From assembly GCA_007922225.1 (NCBI GenBank), contig ML680053.1:124001-188000 (forward strand): DNA of 64,000 bases. Reading direction: 5' to 3'. Within the stretch, counting starts at the first letter, position 1. Each line of letters opens with the position of its first letter. The DNA comes from Emydura subglobosa (Eukaryota > Chordata > Testudines > Chelidae). The notes beneath the pieces are model-generated. The model worked only from the letters and a program-made list of their open reading frames with translations, was not told the DNA's origin and ran no database searches. Shown here piece by piece: positions 44,545-55,433 of this stretch. The translations under genes were made by a program, and so were the position numbers.

Positions 44545-44690
44545 CTGTCTTTTGTCTTATACTTCGGTTGTAAGGTCTTTGGGGAAGGGACTGACTTTTT
44601 GTTCTGTGTTTGTACATCACCTAACACGATGGGGTCCTGGTCCATGATTGGGGCTCCTAGAAGCCGCAGTAATACAAATAATAAATAATA
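44545..44690 (+). repeat. SINE 3' fragment
   Basis: TTGTAAGGTCTTTGGGGAAG, GTTTGTACATCACCTAACACG, ATGGGGTCCTGGTCCATGAT and a final AATACAAATAATAAATAATA. A well-formed 3' half of the SINE family seen at 18205. Confidence 0.75.
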
Positions 44691-44799
44691 ATTTCCAAGG
44701 GCCTTGAAAGTGAAGACAAGCAGCTTAAGTTTGATGCAGTACAGAAAGGGGTAGAAGAATGCAAAAAGGGAGCTGGGCGGCACCTCACTCTTCTAGGCC

Positions 44800-44905
44800 G
44801 CTTTGAAAATCCCAGCCTAAGTGACGTGCCCAAGGACACTCAAAATCTGTGGCAGAGCAGGGAATTTAACCCAGTCTCTCCACACCTAGCTCCCTAACCA
44901 CTGAC
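44800..44905 (-). repeat. MIR-like SINE fragment, inverted
   Basis: AAGTGACGTGCCCAAGGACAC, ATCTGTGGCAGAGCAGGGAAT and CCCTAACCACTGACC are MIR in reverse. Confidence 0.75.
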
Positions 44906-46117
44906 CAGCTTTCCTCTCTTGTGAGTCAGACTGTATTTTGAGTACAACCCTGATTAGCCACAAGTCCCCAGGACGTGCAAAATCTTCAGATAAAGAGATT
45001 TCTGGTTGGAAGGGTTTGAAATGTGCATGCTTCATGTCCCCAGTGCAATGGAGAGAGGCCCATCTGGTTTCATTAGGCCGGTAAGGAAAAGGCAACACTT
45101 CAGTCTGGGTGATAGCAGTTTTAGAAAAATCCAGTGGTGCATCACTAATGTGTCAGTTGCACAGCAGATGGCCCACACCGCGAAGCCCTGCTCAGGATCC
45201 AAATGTCCCCCCCCCCCCGTTTGGAGCTGAAATTTTGGTTCAGGCTCATCCATATGAACTCGCCAATAAACAGCAGAACTTCAATACTAGCATTTTTGTG
45301 ACATGCTTTTTTCATCCCTTTTGTTTCCTCTCTGCTCATAATCCGGTTTCTCAGAAAATGAACTCATCTCTTTCCTGTTCGGGAGTTCTAGAGAACTTGG
45401 ACTTCTTAGCCTAAAATCCACACAGTGAAGCTGGCAAGTGGTAATTATAGATCCTCACGATCACAATCATATTCATAAATCATCTCTCACTGCTTCCTGG
45501 AAACCAGGAGATTCCATTTGGGTTTGCTTGTTAGTTCCAGCAAAGACCTTACTCCCAAAACCATTGCTCTGCAGAGAGCATGCATGCACCGCTCCACCCC
45601 CTCCGCTGCAAACTGCCTTCGGCAGACGGCACAGTCTTGTCGGGTGTGTTTTATGGTGCAGTTTAAACCATTTGTGACATTTAAGCTAAAACAACAGGAG
45701 TCTAAACTGTGCACTGCAGAATGTGAAAGCAGGTCCAAAATGGGTAATTTAAGCAAAGCAATAACTCCCCTCCACTCCACACGCATCTAATTGTGTCTAT
45801 AGTCCCCACCCCTGCAGTAACTGAACATGTCATATACACTAATGAATGTAGTCTCACAATCCCCTGCGATGTAGGGAAGTTATCGCCTTTGTTCAGATGG
45901 GAAACTGAGGCACAGAGAGGCTGCGTCCTGAGGGCTTTGCGTGTGGACCGGGTGGGGTTTAAACGTGTCTGAGCCCAGATATACGATGCAATGTAGAGAT
46001 ACCGAGAGACTCTCATTCGCCCGTTGCAGAAGTAGGACTCAACCCCACAACTCCTGAGTCCCAGTTCAATGCGCAAACTGCAAGCTGTCAGTGGGACAGT
46101 CGGCCAAAACATTCGGC
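44906..46117. other. Intergenic; possible MIR remnant at 45850-46085
   Basis: A C12 run is at 45207-45218. GATGGGAAACTGAGGCACAGAG near 45895 is MIR-like in reverse, and about 46020-46085 may hold its head. The rest has nothing recognised. Confidence 0.45.
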
Positions 46118-46232
46118 AGTCGGCTTGACAAAACCCTGGCTGGGATTATTTAGCTGAGGTTAGTCCTGCTCTGAGCAGGGGGTTGGACTAGACACCTCCT
46201 GCAGTCCCTTCCAACTCTATGATTCTCTGATT
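46118..46232 (+). mobile_element. CR1 LINE 3' terminal fragment
   Basis: CGGCTTGACAAAACCCTGGCT, TTAGTCCTGCTCTGAGCAGG and TTCCAACTCTATGATTCTC. Same subfamily as 13671, only the last 115 bases. Confidence 0.95.
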
Positions 46233-46668
46233 CCCCATTTGCACCCAGGACCAAGCGTGAGGTTTCCATCCTTTTGGAGCCAGTTCATTCTCCTGCAGCG
46301 TTTGTGGCCCTGCTTTTGGGACCCGGGAAGTGGGAGTGGCCATCAATGGAAGTGAAATAAACTCCTGTGACTTTCATTAGGCAAGCTGTAAAAACCGCAA
46401 AGCCCTGGTTGCCTAATCCTAACTGAACCGATTGCTCCTGGCACTCACCACTCCAGGGCCTGGCTACCACTCCTTTAAACTCTCCTCCCAGCTATTAACT
46501 CTCCTGCCGCAGCACACACATCACCAACAGCCCCGCGAGAAGCATTGATTCGTCTGTGTTGTTCTTAGGTTATGGGGCTGGCCTTTGGCATTGCATGGCG
46601 TGCTCATTTTGGCACAGCTCCCCCCTTACCACCTAGAAGCTGCATCAGCACCACAGCCGCTGGAACTA

Positions 46669-46796
46669 GGGTGACCAGATGTCCCGATATTCTCAGGACC
46701 ATCCCGATGTTGGGGGCTTTATCTTATGTAGGCTACCTATTACCCCCTTATTGTCCCCCCGTCTCCATTTTTCACACTTGCTGTCTGATCCCCCTC
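46669..46796. mobile_element. TA-flanked mini-element (mariner/Tc1-like), 128 bp
   Basis: It begins GGGTGACCAGATGTCCCGA and ends CTTGCTGTCTGATCCCCCTC, giving imperfect inverted ends GGGTGACCAGA / GAGGGGGATCAGA. TA occurs on both sides (46667-46668, 46797-46798), as expected for mariner/Tc1 target duplication. The body (GGGGGCTTTATCTTATGTAGG) matches a small element I know as common in turtle DNA. Confidence 0.7.
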
Positions 46797-46896
46797 TATG
46801 GAGCAAACAGCCGTGGCCAGGAACTGCATCGCCATTGCATCTCCAGCCTGGGCACGCTTCAGCACAGCTTGAGAAGCTGGGCTCCTTTAATGGCAC

Positions 46897-46946
46897 CACA
46901 CACACACAAACACACACACACACAAACACACACACGTGCGCGCGCC
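46897..46946 (+). repeat. (CA)n microsatellite followed by GTGCGCGCGC
   Basis: An interrupted CA run (two AAAC interruptions) passes directly into an alternating G/C tract. The whole is about 50 bases of alternating purine-pyrimidine. Confidence 0.93.
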
Positions 46947-46967
46947 AGCAGCAGCCGCCAGGGCCGA

Positions 46968-46983
46968 GGGGGGGGGGGGGGGG
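46968..46983 (+). repeat. G16 homopolymer
   Basis: Sixteen G about 20 bases after the CA/CG tract, a second run of the same length as at 12581. Confidence 0.9.
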
Positions 46984-47855
46984 TGTCATTCAGCCCCTGA
47001 CATTTTAAGTCTGGAAAGAAAAGGGTTAAACTTTTGTTGAAGTTCTGGGCGAGAAACCTTTAGCCCTGTAAAGAGAAATAGCTCCCAATCCTCCTGTGGT
47101 TTCTGTTTTTGTCTGCAAGTAAAAGTGAAAATGCTGCATCAGAGGCTGCTTCCTGATACCCCTCTGACCCCAGAGATGTGGAGCGGGAAGGGGAACCAAG
47201 AAACTGTGAGCCTTCCTTCTGGTCACTTACCCTTAAAGGTCTGAGTATGTCTCATGCGAGTGGCCACCACCCAGCATGACTGCAGTACAATCCTTACCCC
47301 CAGCACGGAATACGTAGATCAGGCAATATTTACTTATAGGGAACAGCGTTCTGGCTACCCAGGGTGAAATGTGCGCCTGAGCTGTTCTGCACTGTCGCAT
47401 GGACTGAGGGACTTTCTGTAGATTTGGGGTATTTCCATTGCTTTAAGCTTCCATTTAAAAAAGAATCCCATCTTTCCAGCTTGTGCAAAACCCCTTCCTT
47501 AGTACAGGGACCAGTTATTCAGGAAGGTGCAGAAGCCAGCAGCTCCCACTGGGAAGTCCCTGGGCAGATTTTCAACAGAGCTCCGCTCCCAGCACTCTGA
47601 AAACCCTGGCTGCAGAGAACTGCACTAAGGGCCTGATCCAAAGCCCCTGGAAGGCCATGAGAGTCCTTGGATCAGGCCCTAATCTCTTCCATATGCTGCA
47701 CGAGGGGGAATCGAATGCAACTTTCCTTTTCTAGCTTATTTCATCCAAATGACGCCCTACTGGCTTCCAGAGCTAGATAACACAGTTTGAGTAAACTAAA
47801 AACCAGGAAGAGGGAAATTAAGTCCCAAACAAACATCTCCCCTGTTGAAGAAAGA
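46984..47855. other. Intergenic, nothing recognised
   Basis: No exon or clear repeat beyond a short GGGCCTGATCCAAAGCCCC motif near 47630 of the old-repeat type. Confidence 0.55.
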
Positions 47856-48817
47856 TGAATTCAAACTGGAACAGGTGCAGAGAAGAGCTTCTGGGATGGT
47901 CAGGGGAATGGAGGGCCTGTCTTATGAGAGGAGACTGGAAGAGCTTGGAAAGAGAAGGCTGAGAGGGGATCTGATTGCTCTCTATAAATACATCAGAGGG
48001 CAAACACCAGGGAGGGAGGTGAACTATTTAAGCTAACAGATAATGCTGGCACAAGAACAAATGGGTATAAACGGGCCAGAGGAGTGAGGTTCCAGAACAA
48101 CCTCCCAGCAGGATTTGTGGGGGCATGAGAGAGCAGGACAGATTTATGAGTGGGATTATAGGGTCATTGCTTGTGATGGTGGAAGGCAGGGCTCAGCGGC
48201 CCTGAGATGTCCCTTCCGGTGTACACCTTATGTCCCTAAAGCTCTGGGCTTCTGCTGGGCACTTACAGGGGTCAGGAAGGGATCTACCCTCCCTCCCGCA
48301 ATGTATTCTGGCCTTTGTTTCTTTTTGTCTCCTTCCTCCCAAGCAACACAGATGGCCCTGGCTGGAGAGGGACGCTGGACAGGGCGAGCCAGAGCTCTGA
48401 TGGCACCGAGCGTCTCTTCCCGCAGCTGCTTAGCTGACTGGTGCTTGCTCACGCGTTCGGAGTCTAACTGATCAGCACACAAGGGATCTGGAAGGAATTT
48501 TTCCCCAGCCCAAACTGGCAGCGAGCCTGGGGAGTTTTCTGCCTTCCTCTGCAGTGTGGATAGCAGGTCACTTGCCAGCATTATCTGGGTATATCTCAGT
48601 TAATCAGTTCCCTGCCACTGCAGGAACCTCGGGCACTGGTGCACCTTGATCTCTGCCCGTGGCACATAACAGGCCAGTCTCCTGCGGGCTGGAATACTTT
48701 GGTCTAATTTCAGTTGCTGGGTTTAGTGTGCGGGTGGCTGGGGGCGGCTGGTGGCCTGTGATACACAGGAGGTCAGGCTAGATGCCTCGGTGGTCCCTTT
48801 TGGCCTTAAATGCTACG
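47856..48817 (+). mobile_element. CR1 LINE, about 0.96 kb, 3' end
   Basis: The coding remnant [20 protein letters not shown] is followed by [20 protein letters not shown], then a stop and a long 3' UTR with AGTCTAACTGATCAGCACAC, GGATCTGGAAGGAATTTTTC and the end AGGAGGTCAGGCTAGATGCC. A different CR1 subfamily from 13671, with a longer 3' UTR. Confidence 0.93.
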
Positions 48818-49034
48818 TTGCTACTTCTTAATAGTAAAACATGGGAAGAGGGAAATTAAGCAGCAGCAAAAGCTGGAGAGCTAAAATCAGATGAAGTCTG
48901 AAATGAGATGGAAAATCAGTGAAGGGGAGGAACGCCAGGGTGGCTGCTTCAGGCTGCAGGAGCAGCAGGGGGAAGGGTTTTGGACAGATTTCTCTTCATT
49001 TCAAATGGTGGCTCAGGACCACTAATTTTAAAAT

Positions 49035-49309
49035 AATAGAATCAGAGAAGACGAGGGTTGGCAGGGACCTCAGGAGGTATCTAGTCCAGGCCCCTGCTCA
49101 AAGCAGGACCAACCCCAACTAAATCATCCCAGCCAGGGCTTTGTCAAGCCGCGCCTTAAAAACCTCTAGGGATGGAGATTCCACCACCTCCCTAGGTAAC
49201 CCGTTCCAGTGCTTCACCACCCGCCTAGGGAAAAACATTTTCCTAATGTCCAACCTAGACCTCCCCCACTGCAACCTGAGACCATTGCTCCTAGTTCTGT
49301 CATCTACTA
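49035..49309 (-). mobile_element. CR1 LINE 3' fragment
   Basis: ATAGAATCAGAGAAGACGAG, GGGACCTCAGGAGG, then the coding complement with TTCCAGTGCTTCACCACCCG (K-H-W-N). Same subfamily as 13671. Confidence 0.95.
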
Positions 49310-49544
49310 ATTTTGCTCACCATGAATGTCACAGTTCTAATTTGGGATCAGATTCTGCAATCCCTTGTGTGAGGCATTCCAATGGGATTACGCCCCTAAA
49401 TCAGGGCAGCATGTGGGAGGGCAGCAAGGCTTTGAAGGCTCCTGCCTGGTTTTCTTATCCACTGTTCTAACACTTTCATCCTGGGATCGGAACGCCTGTC
49501 TGCGCTGTATGGAGGGTTTGAGTCTTCAGTGTTGTTAGTAACAT

Positions 49545-49785
49545 TCTACTAACGTCCTCGATTGCAGACCCATTGTACTAGGTGCTGTACAAACCTCAGA
49601 GACAGTCTCTGAGCCAAAGAGTTTACAGTCTAAATAAACACCACAAGCAAAGGATGGAAGGGGTCACAGAGGTGGGAAATAACTTGACCACGGTCATCCT
49701 GTGGATTGGTGGCAGAGCAGGGAATAGAGCCTGGTGTCCTGACACCAAGTCTGTTGCTCTCAACCACTTTGCCTCTCCTAGAAAA
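49545..49785 (-). repeat. MIR/CORE-type SINE, inverted
   Basis: CCCATTGTACTAGGTGCTGTA, AAGAGTTTACAGTCTAAATAA, CTTGACCACGGTCATCCTG, TGGCAGAGCAGGGAATAGAGC and CTCTCAACCACTTTGCCTC. A nearly full-length inverted SINE. Confidence 0.82.
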
Positions 49786-50059
49786 GGGATTTTTTAAAAT
49801 GTCAGTTTAACATGATTCGTGCTTTTAAAATCACACGTTTACCATGTCACTACAGAATGTCTTTGTAGCATAGCATCAAAGTCTCATTAAAGGGGGTGAA
49901 AACGACCCAGGAAAATACATGACACTGCATTTGTTGAGCAAGATTCTGTGTCATCGGCTATAATTTTGTAAATAAAATGTTGTTGTGCAGGGAGGAATAT
50001 CTACATGCAACACCATAATTATTCAATACATGATGAGCCTGGAAGCAGGCATTGCTGAT
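49786..50059. other. Intergenic, nothing recognised
   Basis: AT-rich sequence with no clear feature. Confidence 0.5.
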
Positions 50060-50670
50060 ACACAGGTACTATATTCAAAGCGGGCTAAACAGCCCCTCCT
50101 AGGCATGCACGTCCCACAGCATTAAGGACTTGGAACGTCCCTGTAAGGGATAGCATTCCTCTGGCATCGAAGGCCTGGAGCTGGCTGGCAGGGGCTATCT
50201 GATTAGCCCCGCCTGCTGCACCTGAGACAGAGATGGAACCTGGTCAGCCAACTTTTATAACAGAGGGCAGCCGGAAGCGGAGAAACTGCAACACTAGTCA
50301 GAAAGCTGATGCGCCAGGGACCGTGCTCCCAATGGGCGGCCACCGGCACTACTGCAGAGTGGACCTGCTCTAGAAAAACCAGACAGGATCGGAGACCGGT
50401 TGGAGCTCTTTAATGCTGAGGCTTGGAGGGAAGAGTCAGGACAGACTTGGGGAAGGGACTAGCCTGCTTGCCCAGGTTCGAGGGCAGAGTCTACAAGGAT
50501 TTTGTTATGAAGGGTTAAATAAAGCAGCTGCCCCCTGCTGGACACAAATTCCCTGGATTCCTTGAGAAAGCCCCGATGGAGTTAACCCTGGGGAGTGAGT
50601 TGACTCAGCAGGAAGAAAGCTGGGGCCAGAGGAGGAGGGTGCTATAAAATAGGCTTACCCCTTTTACAGT
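50060..50670 (+). mobile_element. Solo-LTR-like element, sense
   Basis: A GC-richer block carries ACTTTTATAACAGAGGG (TATA-like at 50254-50260) and, 264 bases later, GGTTAAATAAAGCAGC (AATAAA at 50518-50523) in promoter-to-poly(A) order. The sequence after it is pyrimidine-rich as in a U5. No coding region or primer-binding site is attached, so it would be a solo LTR. Ends not defined. Confidence 0.5.
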
Positions 50671-51424
50671 CCCTTAAAAAAGGAATCATAGACGTATAGG
50701 GTTGGAAGCGGCTGTTGTGAGTATATCCTTGTAAATACATGGGGATAGGTTTATCTAGAAGACAGTACAGTTTGGGGGGGGCCTACAACTCCTTTATCTA
50801 CCCCTTAAGCCCAAACATCATCTTTAAAGACACGTGTGATCATATCTCATCCCATATACAAAACAACAGTGCAGGTTGTTAATTACACGCATACACCCAC
50901 CTGCTTGATCATTCAATGTTCACCTTAGCGATAAAGTTGAAGTTCTCCCCTTTTTGATTTTAAACTGAATACGCTCCGGCAAAGACTGGCGAGGTCATTG
51001 GGGAGACGAATGAATGCACTGCACACACTACAGAGCTGTCATTACAAGGATAGAGTCTTCAGGCACCGTTTAGCTAATGCAGCCATATAAATCAAACCAA
51101 GGAGAAATGGGAGCCTGCTGGGAATAAGGATGGAAAGGATGGAAACCTAAGCTCCTGAGCATCTGCGGTCATTAAAGTCCAATTTTTGGAATAGTTGAGA
51201 GTGTTCGGTCCTGGGCACTTCTGAAAATCTAGTCTCAGCTGTGGGTACCCGATGTTTGCAAATCAGAACCGACAAGCTCTGAAGGACTTTTCCACAAGAC
51301 CGGTATGTTATCCAGGATTCCTCGTCCCAGTAACTTTGAGTCCCTGCGAGCCAGTATCAGGAAATAAACAAAGGAAATGCAATACCTCCACCTGCTATAT
51401 GGCTGGCACAGACAAGTCAAAACC
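50671..51424. other. Intergenic; short CR1 tail at 50684-50712
   Basis: GGAATCATAGACGTATAGGG and TTGGAAGCGG is the last few bases of an inverted CR1. Nothing else was recognised. Confidence 0.5.
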
Positions 51425-51930
51425 AAGTGCTCTTAACCTTAAAGCTTTACTTTATTGATCTCCAGCAATTCCCATCGGAATGCTTTTACCGGAAGTCTCC
51501 ACCCATTCATCTTAAGCACATACATATACAATTGGTGGCTAGAGTACCCCCAAACTGCATTGTTACTCCCACAAGTCTGAGGCAGTCTTCAGGTGAATCA
51601 GTCACAGATGTCCAGGTGGCTGGTCCGTCCGTCTGCACCTGGGGAGCTTTCAATGTGTCCATGAAGCGATCCACCTGACTTAGACTCGCTACCTCCCTCT
51701 TATAGCCCAAAAGTTACAGAGACACGTCCATCAAGAAAATGTTGCATAGCCGACCAAACAAATCAATCACTGGGCAGAAGTAGGAGTCACAGAGGCATGT
51801 CACTAAAAAAATATATTGTTAAGCAAGCAGCCTTAAGCTGTTAGTCTGATAGCTACATTTCCCCATACCGACAGTTCTAAAATATAGCCAGACTTCCTGT
51901 TTTTCACAGACTCTCGCCCCAGCATATTCA
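51425..51930 (-). mobile_element. LTR-like repeat, antisense
   Basis: On the minus strand a CTATAAGAG box (complement at 51698-51705) precedes AATAAA (51456 to 51451) by about 245 bases, the same geometry as in the sense element at 50060. Family not identified. Confidence 0.35.
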
Positions 51931-53064
51931 GAGAGACAGAATGCACAGCGCCAGGCTCACTTCATGTGTTCACTGTACCTCCCCTCCAGATTTGTCTAGT
52001 TAGCCTAGTCCCTGCAAGGGCCTGAAAATGGCTAAAAGCGGCAGGCAGAATAATTGGTAGTCCATCCCAGTGATTGGCAATGTCCTGGACACTTGACTGG
52101 TTGCTCAAATGCCCCTATTCAGATACACAGGCCTAGATGTTCTGTCCCCTGGCTCCTCACAGCTGGTGGTCACACCAACCAGGTGTCCTCACCAAATCTG
52201 GGCACCTACAGTCTGCCTAATTTACACTTCCCTTGTAACTTCAATGGGAGACGTGTTTGCATTCACAATAAGCAAGATGTATTTATTTTAAATATTCATT
52301 AATGATGGGGCAGAGAGAGACAGGAACAAGGAAAACGTAATCTATTTTCCTCCAATTCACACTGGCTTTTCACCCATCAAATATAATGGATAACTCACAG
52401 GGTGACTGTCCTTTTTAAGAGAGAATGGGTTCAGTTCACTTGTAACTAATTAGCTGTTTTCTAACAGGTAGAAGACACCTGGTGTCTCTAGAACTCCAGG
52501 CTGCTGGTAGGATAGGAAGGAAGTTGAGCTGGCCCAGAAACAGACCTGAAAAGAGCTGGCGGGACAGTACTGCTCAACGCTGGGGAACCTGCTGGGTAGA
52601 AGGCTCATGGAGAGTTCCCAAAGTAATGGAGAATAACCAGCTCATCCAGGGGCAAGCCAAACCCAAGAATAAGAGGGTGATTGTGGAGGGGCTCAGCAGG
52701 GGGACGACTCACAGGCAAGCGGGCCTGGTACACAGTGGGGAGGCCTCTTGTAGAAGCCCTGAGGGGAAGGATGTGGCAGAACAGGAGTAGGAAGCGTGAA
52801 GAATGGCCAGCAGTGTGTAGACCCTGGAATAGGGGCACGGGGATTCCAGAACAGTGTTGGTGCATTCTCAGGTAGATGGCCTGGAGAACGGGCCCTGGGG
52901 CAAGAGCCCAGGAACAAAGCAGGCCGGCAATCTGGAGATGGTGTCCGAAAGGATCTACAACGGCTTGGAATCATATTACTAAATCAGGACCGCAAGAGGG
53001 CTTGAATGAGTCTCTGAGCAAGACGATATTTCTTTCCTGGGCAGGGGAAGTGGCCATCTATGTC
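51931..53064. other. Intergenic, unassigned; purine-rich 52440-53000
   Basis: 52440-53000 is G/A-rich with GGAACCTGCTGGGTAGAAGG-type sequence and resembles 34265-34760 in character. It may be an LTR-type repeat, but no ends are visible. Open frames here in several phases have no recognisable domain. Confidence 0.35.
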
Positions 53065-53221
53065 ACTCCTCTAAAATAAGGTCTATGCTAAAAAGCTAGG
53101 TCAACCCAGCAATGTCGCTCATGGGTGCAAAAAAATCCACACCCCCTGAGCAATTTAGTTAAGCCAACCTAACTTCTGGTGTCGAGGGTGCTAAAAAGGC
53201 TCCCAAATCAGCACTAGGTCC
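53065..53221. repeat. Short terminal-inverted-repeat element, degraded (GTCTACACT family)
   Basis: GGTCTATGCTAAAAAGCTAGG, TCAACCCAGCAATGTCGCTC, CACCCCCTGAGCAATTTAG and CAACCTAACTTCTGGTGTCG follow the 17262 element. Confidence 0.5.
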
Positions 53222-53960
53222 AGTAAAAAGGTTCCCTCTGATCCCAAGGGGTCAGTCACAGTACCAGATCAATATAAGTTTGGATCTTACCTAAAATACC
53301 ACACTGCCAGCCAATCCTTTAGTAACTAAAACTAAAGTCTTATTGTAAAAGGAAAGAAATAAACCACGAGAGAAATGTTAAAGGGTTAAAGTAAATCACA
53401 GATATACGAATGATTAAAAGTCCATTTACATCAGTTTTCTAGAAGAGATGTGGATTTGCAGGCTTGTATAGTTCCCTCTGGTTCACATCCAGTACCTGGC
53501 TGGGTCTAAGTCCTTCGGTTCAGTTGCAAGATGAATTGGTCCAGAGGTAGGTGTGTGTCTGCAGCTGGACAGGATCATAGACCAAGATGGATCCTGTGGT
53601 TTGATCTTATAAACCCCCTCCCCCGGCCATGCGGCCTGCGGACAGTCACAAGACCCAAAATGGAGTCCAGAGTCACATGGGCCAATCCTGGTGACTCTCA
53701 GGTGTGCCTGGGGTCCAGTCAGGTAAGCAGGTTCTGGTGACTCATTAGTGATGCTGGCTTCTCTCTCTGGGCCCCTTGCACCTGGGAAGGCCTTAATGGG
53801 CCATTACGCTGGCCATTGTTCTGCAGCCATCCTGTCTGGGGTGTTGCCCCGGCAGCACAATTTGAAACACAGATATCTCAAATACATCTATAATTTCCAT
53901 TTCACATTTTACACGTGAACATAAGTATTATTCTCTTACTTAGCATATCATAACCTCCCT
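53222..53960 (-). mobile_element. LTR-like repeat, antisense (family copy 3)
   Basis: TGATCCCAAGGGGTCAGTCA, CAGTACCAGATCAATATAAG, CTGCCAGCCAATCCTTTAGT and TGTAAAAGGAAAGAAATAAA. This copy is the clearest match to 7380-7680. Minus-strand TTTATAAGAT near 53603-53612 could be its TATA box. No internal coding region. Confidence 0.55.
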
Positions 53961-54185
53961 CACCACACCTGACATGGCCTATCCCACATGGATTATTATG
54001 CTTCTGCCATGCTGATGTCACACAATATATTAACTGCCCCCCCTCTCAAGCCAGCCCGCATGACACCTTGATCCCCCTTGTGCTGTCTGGGAGGTCTCTC
54101 CCCTCTCTTGTAAAACAGATTCTTGGGGGGAGGGAGAGGGGAGTCTTGTCTTTCTGGGTGTGTCCGAGCCCCACTCCTTAACTCA

Positions 54186-54300
54186 TTCATGGATCTTAGT
54201 CTCTCCTCATATGGAAGTTGTTCCATACCTTTGATCATCTTTGACGCCCTTCTCTGAACCTTTTCCAATTCCACTATATCCTTTTTGAGATGGGGTGTCC
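54186..54300 (-). mobile_element. CR1 LINE coding fragment, inverted
   Basis: Minus strand reads MELEKVQRRASKMIKGMEQ then LPYEERLR, the CR1 ORF2 C-terminal block. Confidence 0.9.
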
Positions 54301-55433
54301 AGAAGAGAAGAGTGAGGAGGGATTTGATAGTTGTTGAGGTCAGAAAAGAGACAACTAAGGAGGGATATGATAGAGAATGGTGAGGAACAAATTGAATTGA
54401 GAAGTGTTATTTACCCTTTCCCACATTACAAAAACCAGGGTTCACTTGATGAAATTAGTGAGCAGCTGGTTTAATACATAGAATCATAAAAGAATAGGGT
54501 TGAAAGGGATCTCAGGAGGTGTCTAGTCCAACCCCCTGCTCAAAGCAGGACCAAACCCAACTAAATCATCCCAGACAGGGCTTTGTCAAGCCGTGCCTTA
54601 AAAACCTCTAGGGATGGAGATGCCACCACCTCCCTAGGTAACCCATTCCAGTGCTTCACCACCTTCCTAGTGAAAAAGTTTTTCCTAATATCCAACCTAG
54701 ACCTCCCCCACTGCAAAATGAGACCGTTGCTCCTTGTTCTGTCATCTGCCACCACTGAGAACAGCCTAGCTCCATCCTCCCTGGAGCCCCACTTTAAATA
54801 GTTGAAGGCCACCATCAAATCCCCCCTCATTCTTCTCTTCTGCAGACTAAACAAGCCTAGTTCCTTCAGCCTCTCCTCATAAGACATGTTCTCCAGCCCC
54901 CTAATCATTTTTGTTGCCCTCTGCTGGACTCTCTCCAATTTGTCCACATCCTTTCTGTAGTGGGGGGCCCAAAACTAGACACAATACTCCAGATGTGGCC
55001 TCACCAGTGCTGAATAGAAGGAATAATCACGTCCCTCGACCTGCTGGCGATGCTTCTACTAATGCAGCCCAATATGCTGTTAGCCTACAAACAAGAGGAA
55101 GCACTTTTTCACACAACACACAGTTAACCTGTGGAACTCATTGCCATGGGATGTTATGAAGGCCAAATGTATAACTGGGTTTAAAAAAAGAACTTGAGGA
55201 GTTCATGAAGGATAGGCCCACAAATTAGCCAAAATGATTAGGGATGGCAAACCATGCTCAAGCAACCCTAAACCTCAGACTGTCTGAAGCCAAGAGTGGA
55301 AGACAGGAGTGGATCACTCAATAATTGTCCTGTTCTGTACACTCCCCCTGACAGGCTGATATGGGCCATTGTAGGAGAGAGGATACTGGGCAAGATGGAC
55401 TCTGGTCTGCCCAGTATGGCAACTCTTATGTTC
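54301..55433 (+). mobile_element. CR1 LINE (outer element), interrupted by 54475-55085
   Basis: The left part 54301-54470 has GACAACTAAGGAGGGATATG, GAAGTGTTATTTACCCTTTC and AACCAGGGTTCACTTGATGA. The right part 55087-55433 has AACAAGAGGAAGCACTTTTTC, CTGTGGAACTCATTGCCATG, GGATCACTCAATAATTGTCC and GATGGACTCTGGTCTGCCCAG. Together they rebuild one sense-strand CR1 3' end in the correct order. The intervening inverted CR1 is a later insertion. Confidence 0.9.
54475..55085 (-). mobile_element. CR1 LINE (inner element), inserted into another CR1
   Basis: It begins at the tail (ATAGAATCATAAAAGAATAG, TCTCAGGAGGTGTCTAGTCC) and reaches coding sequence. An unbroken minus-strand frame from 54947 to 54561 (128 codons) has [37 protein letters not shown] and [17 protein letters not shown]. 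Same subfamily as 13671-14230 and similarly preserved. Confidence 0.95.
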
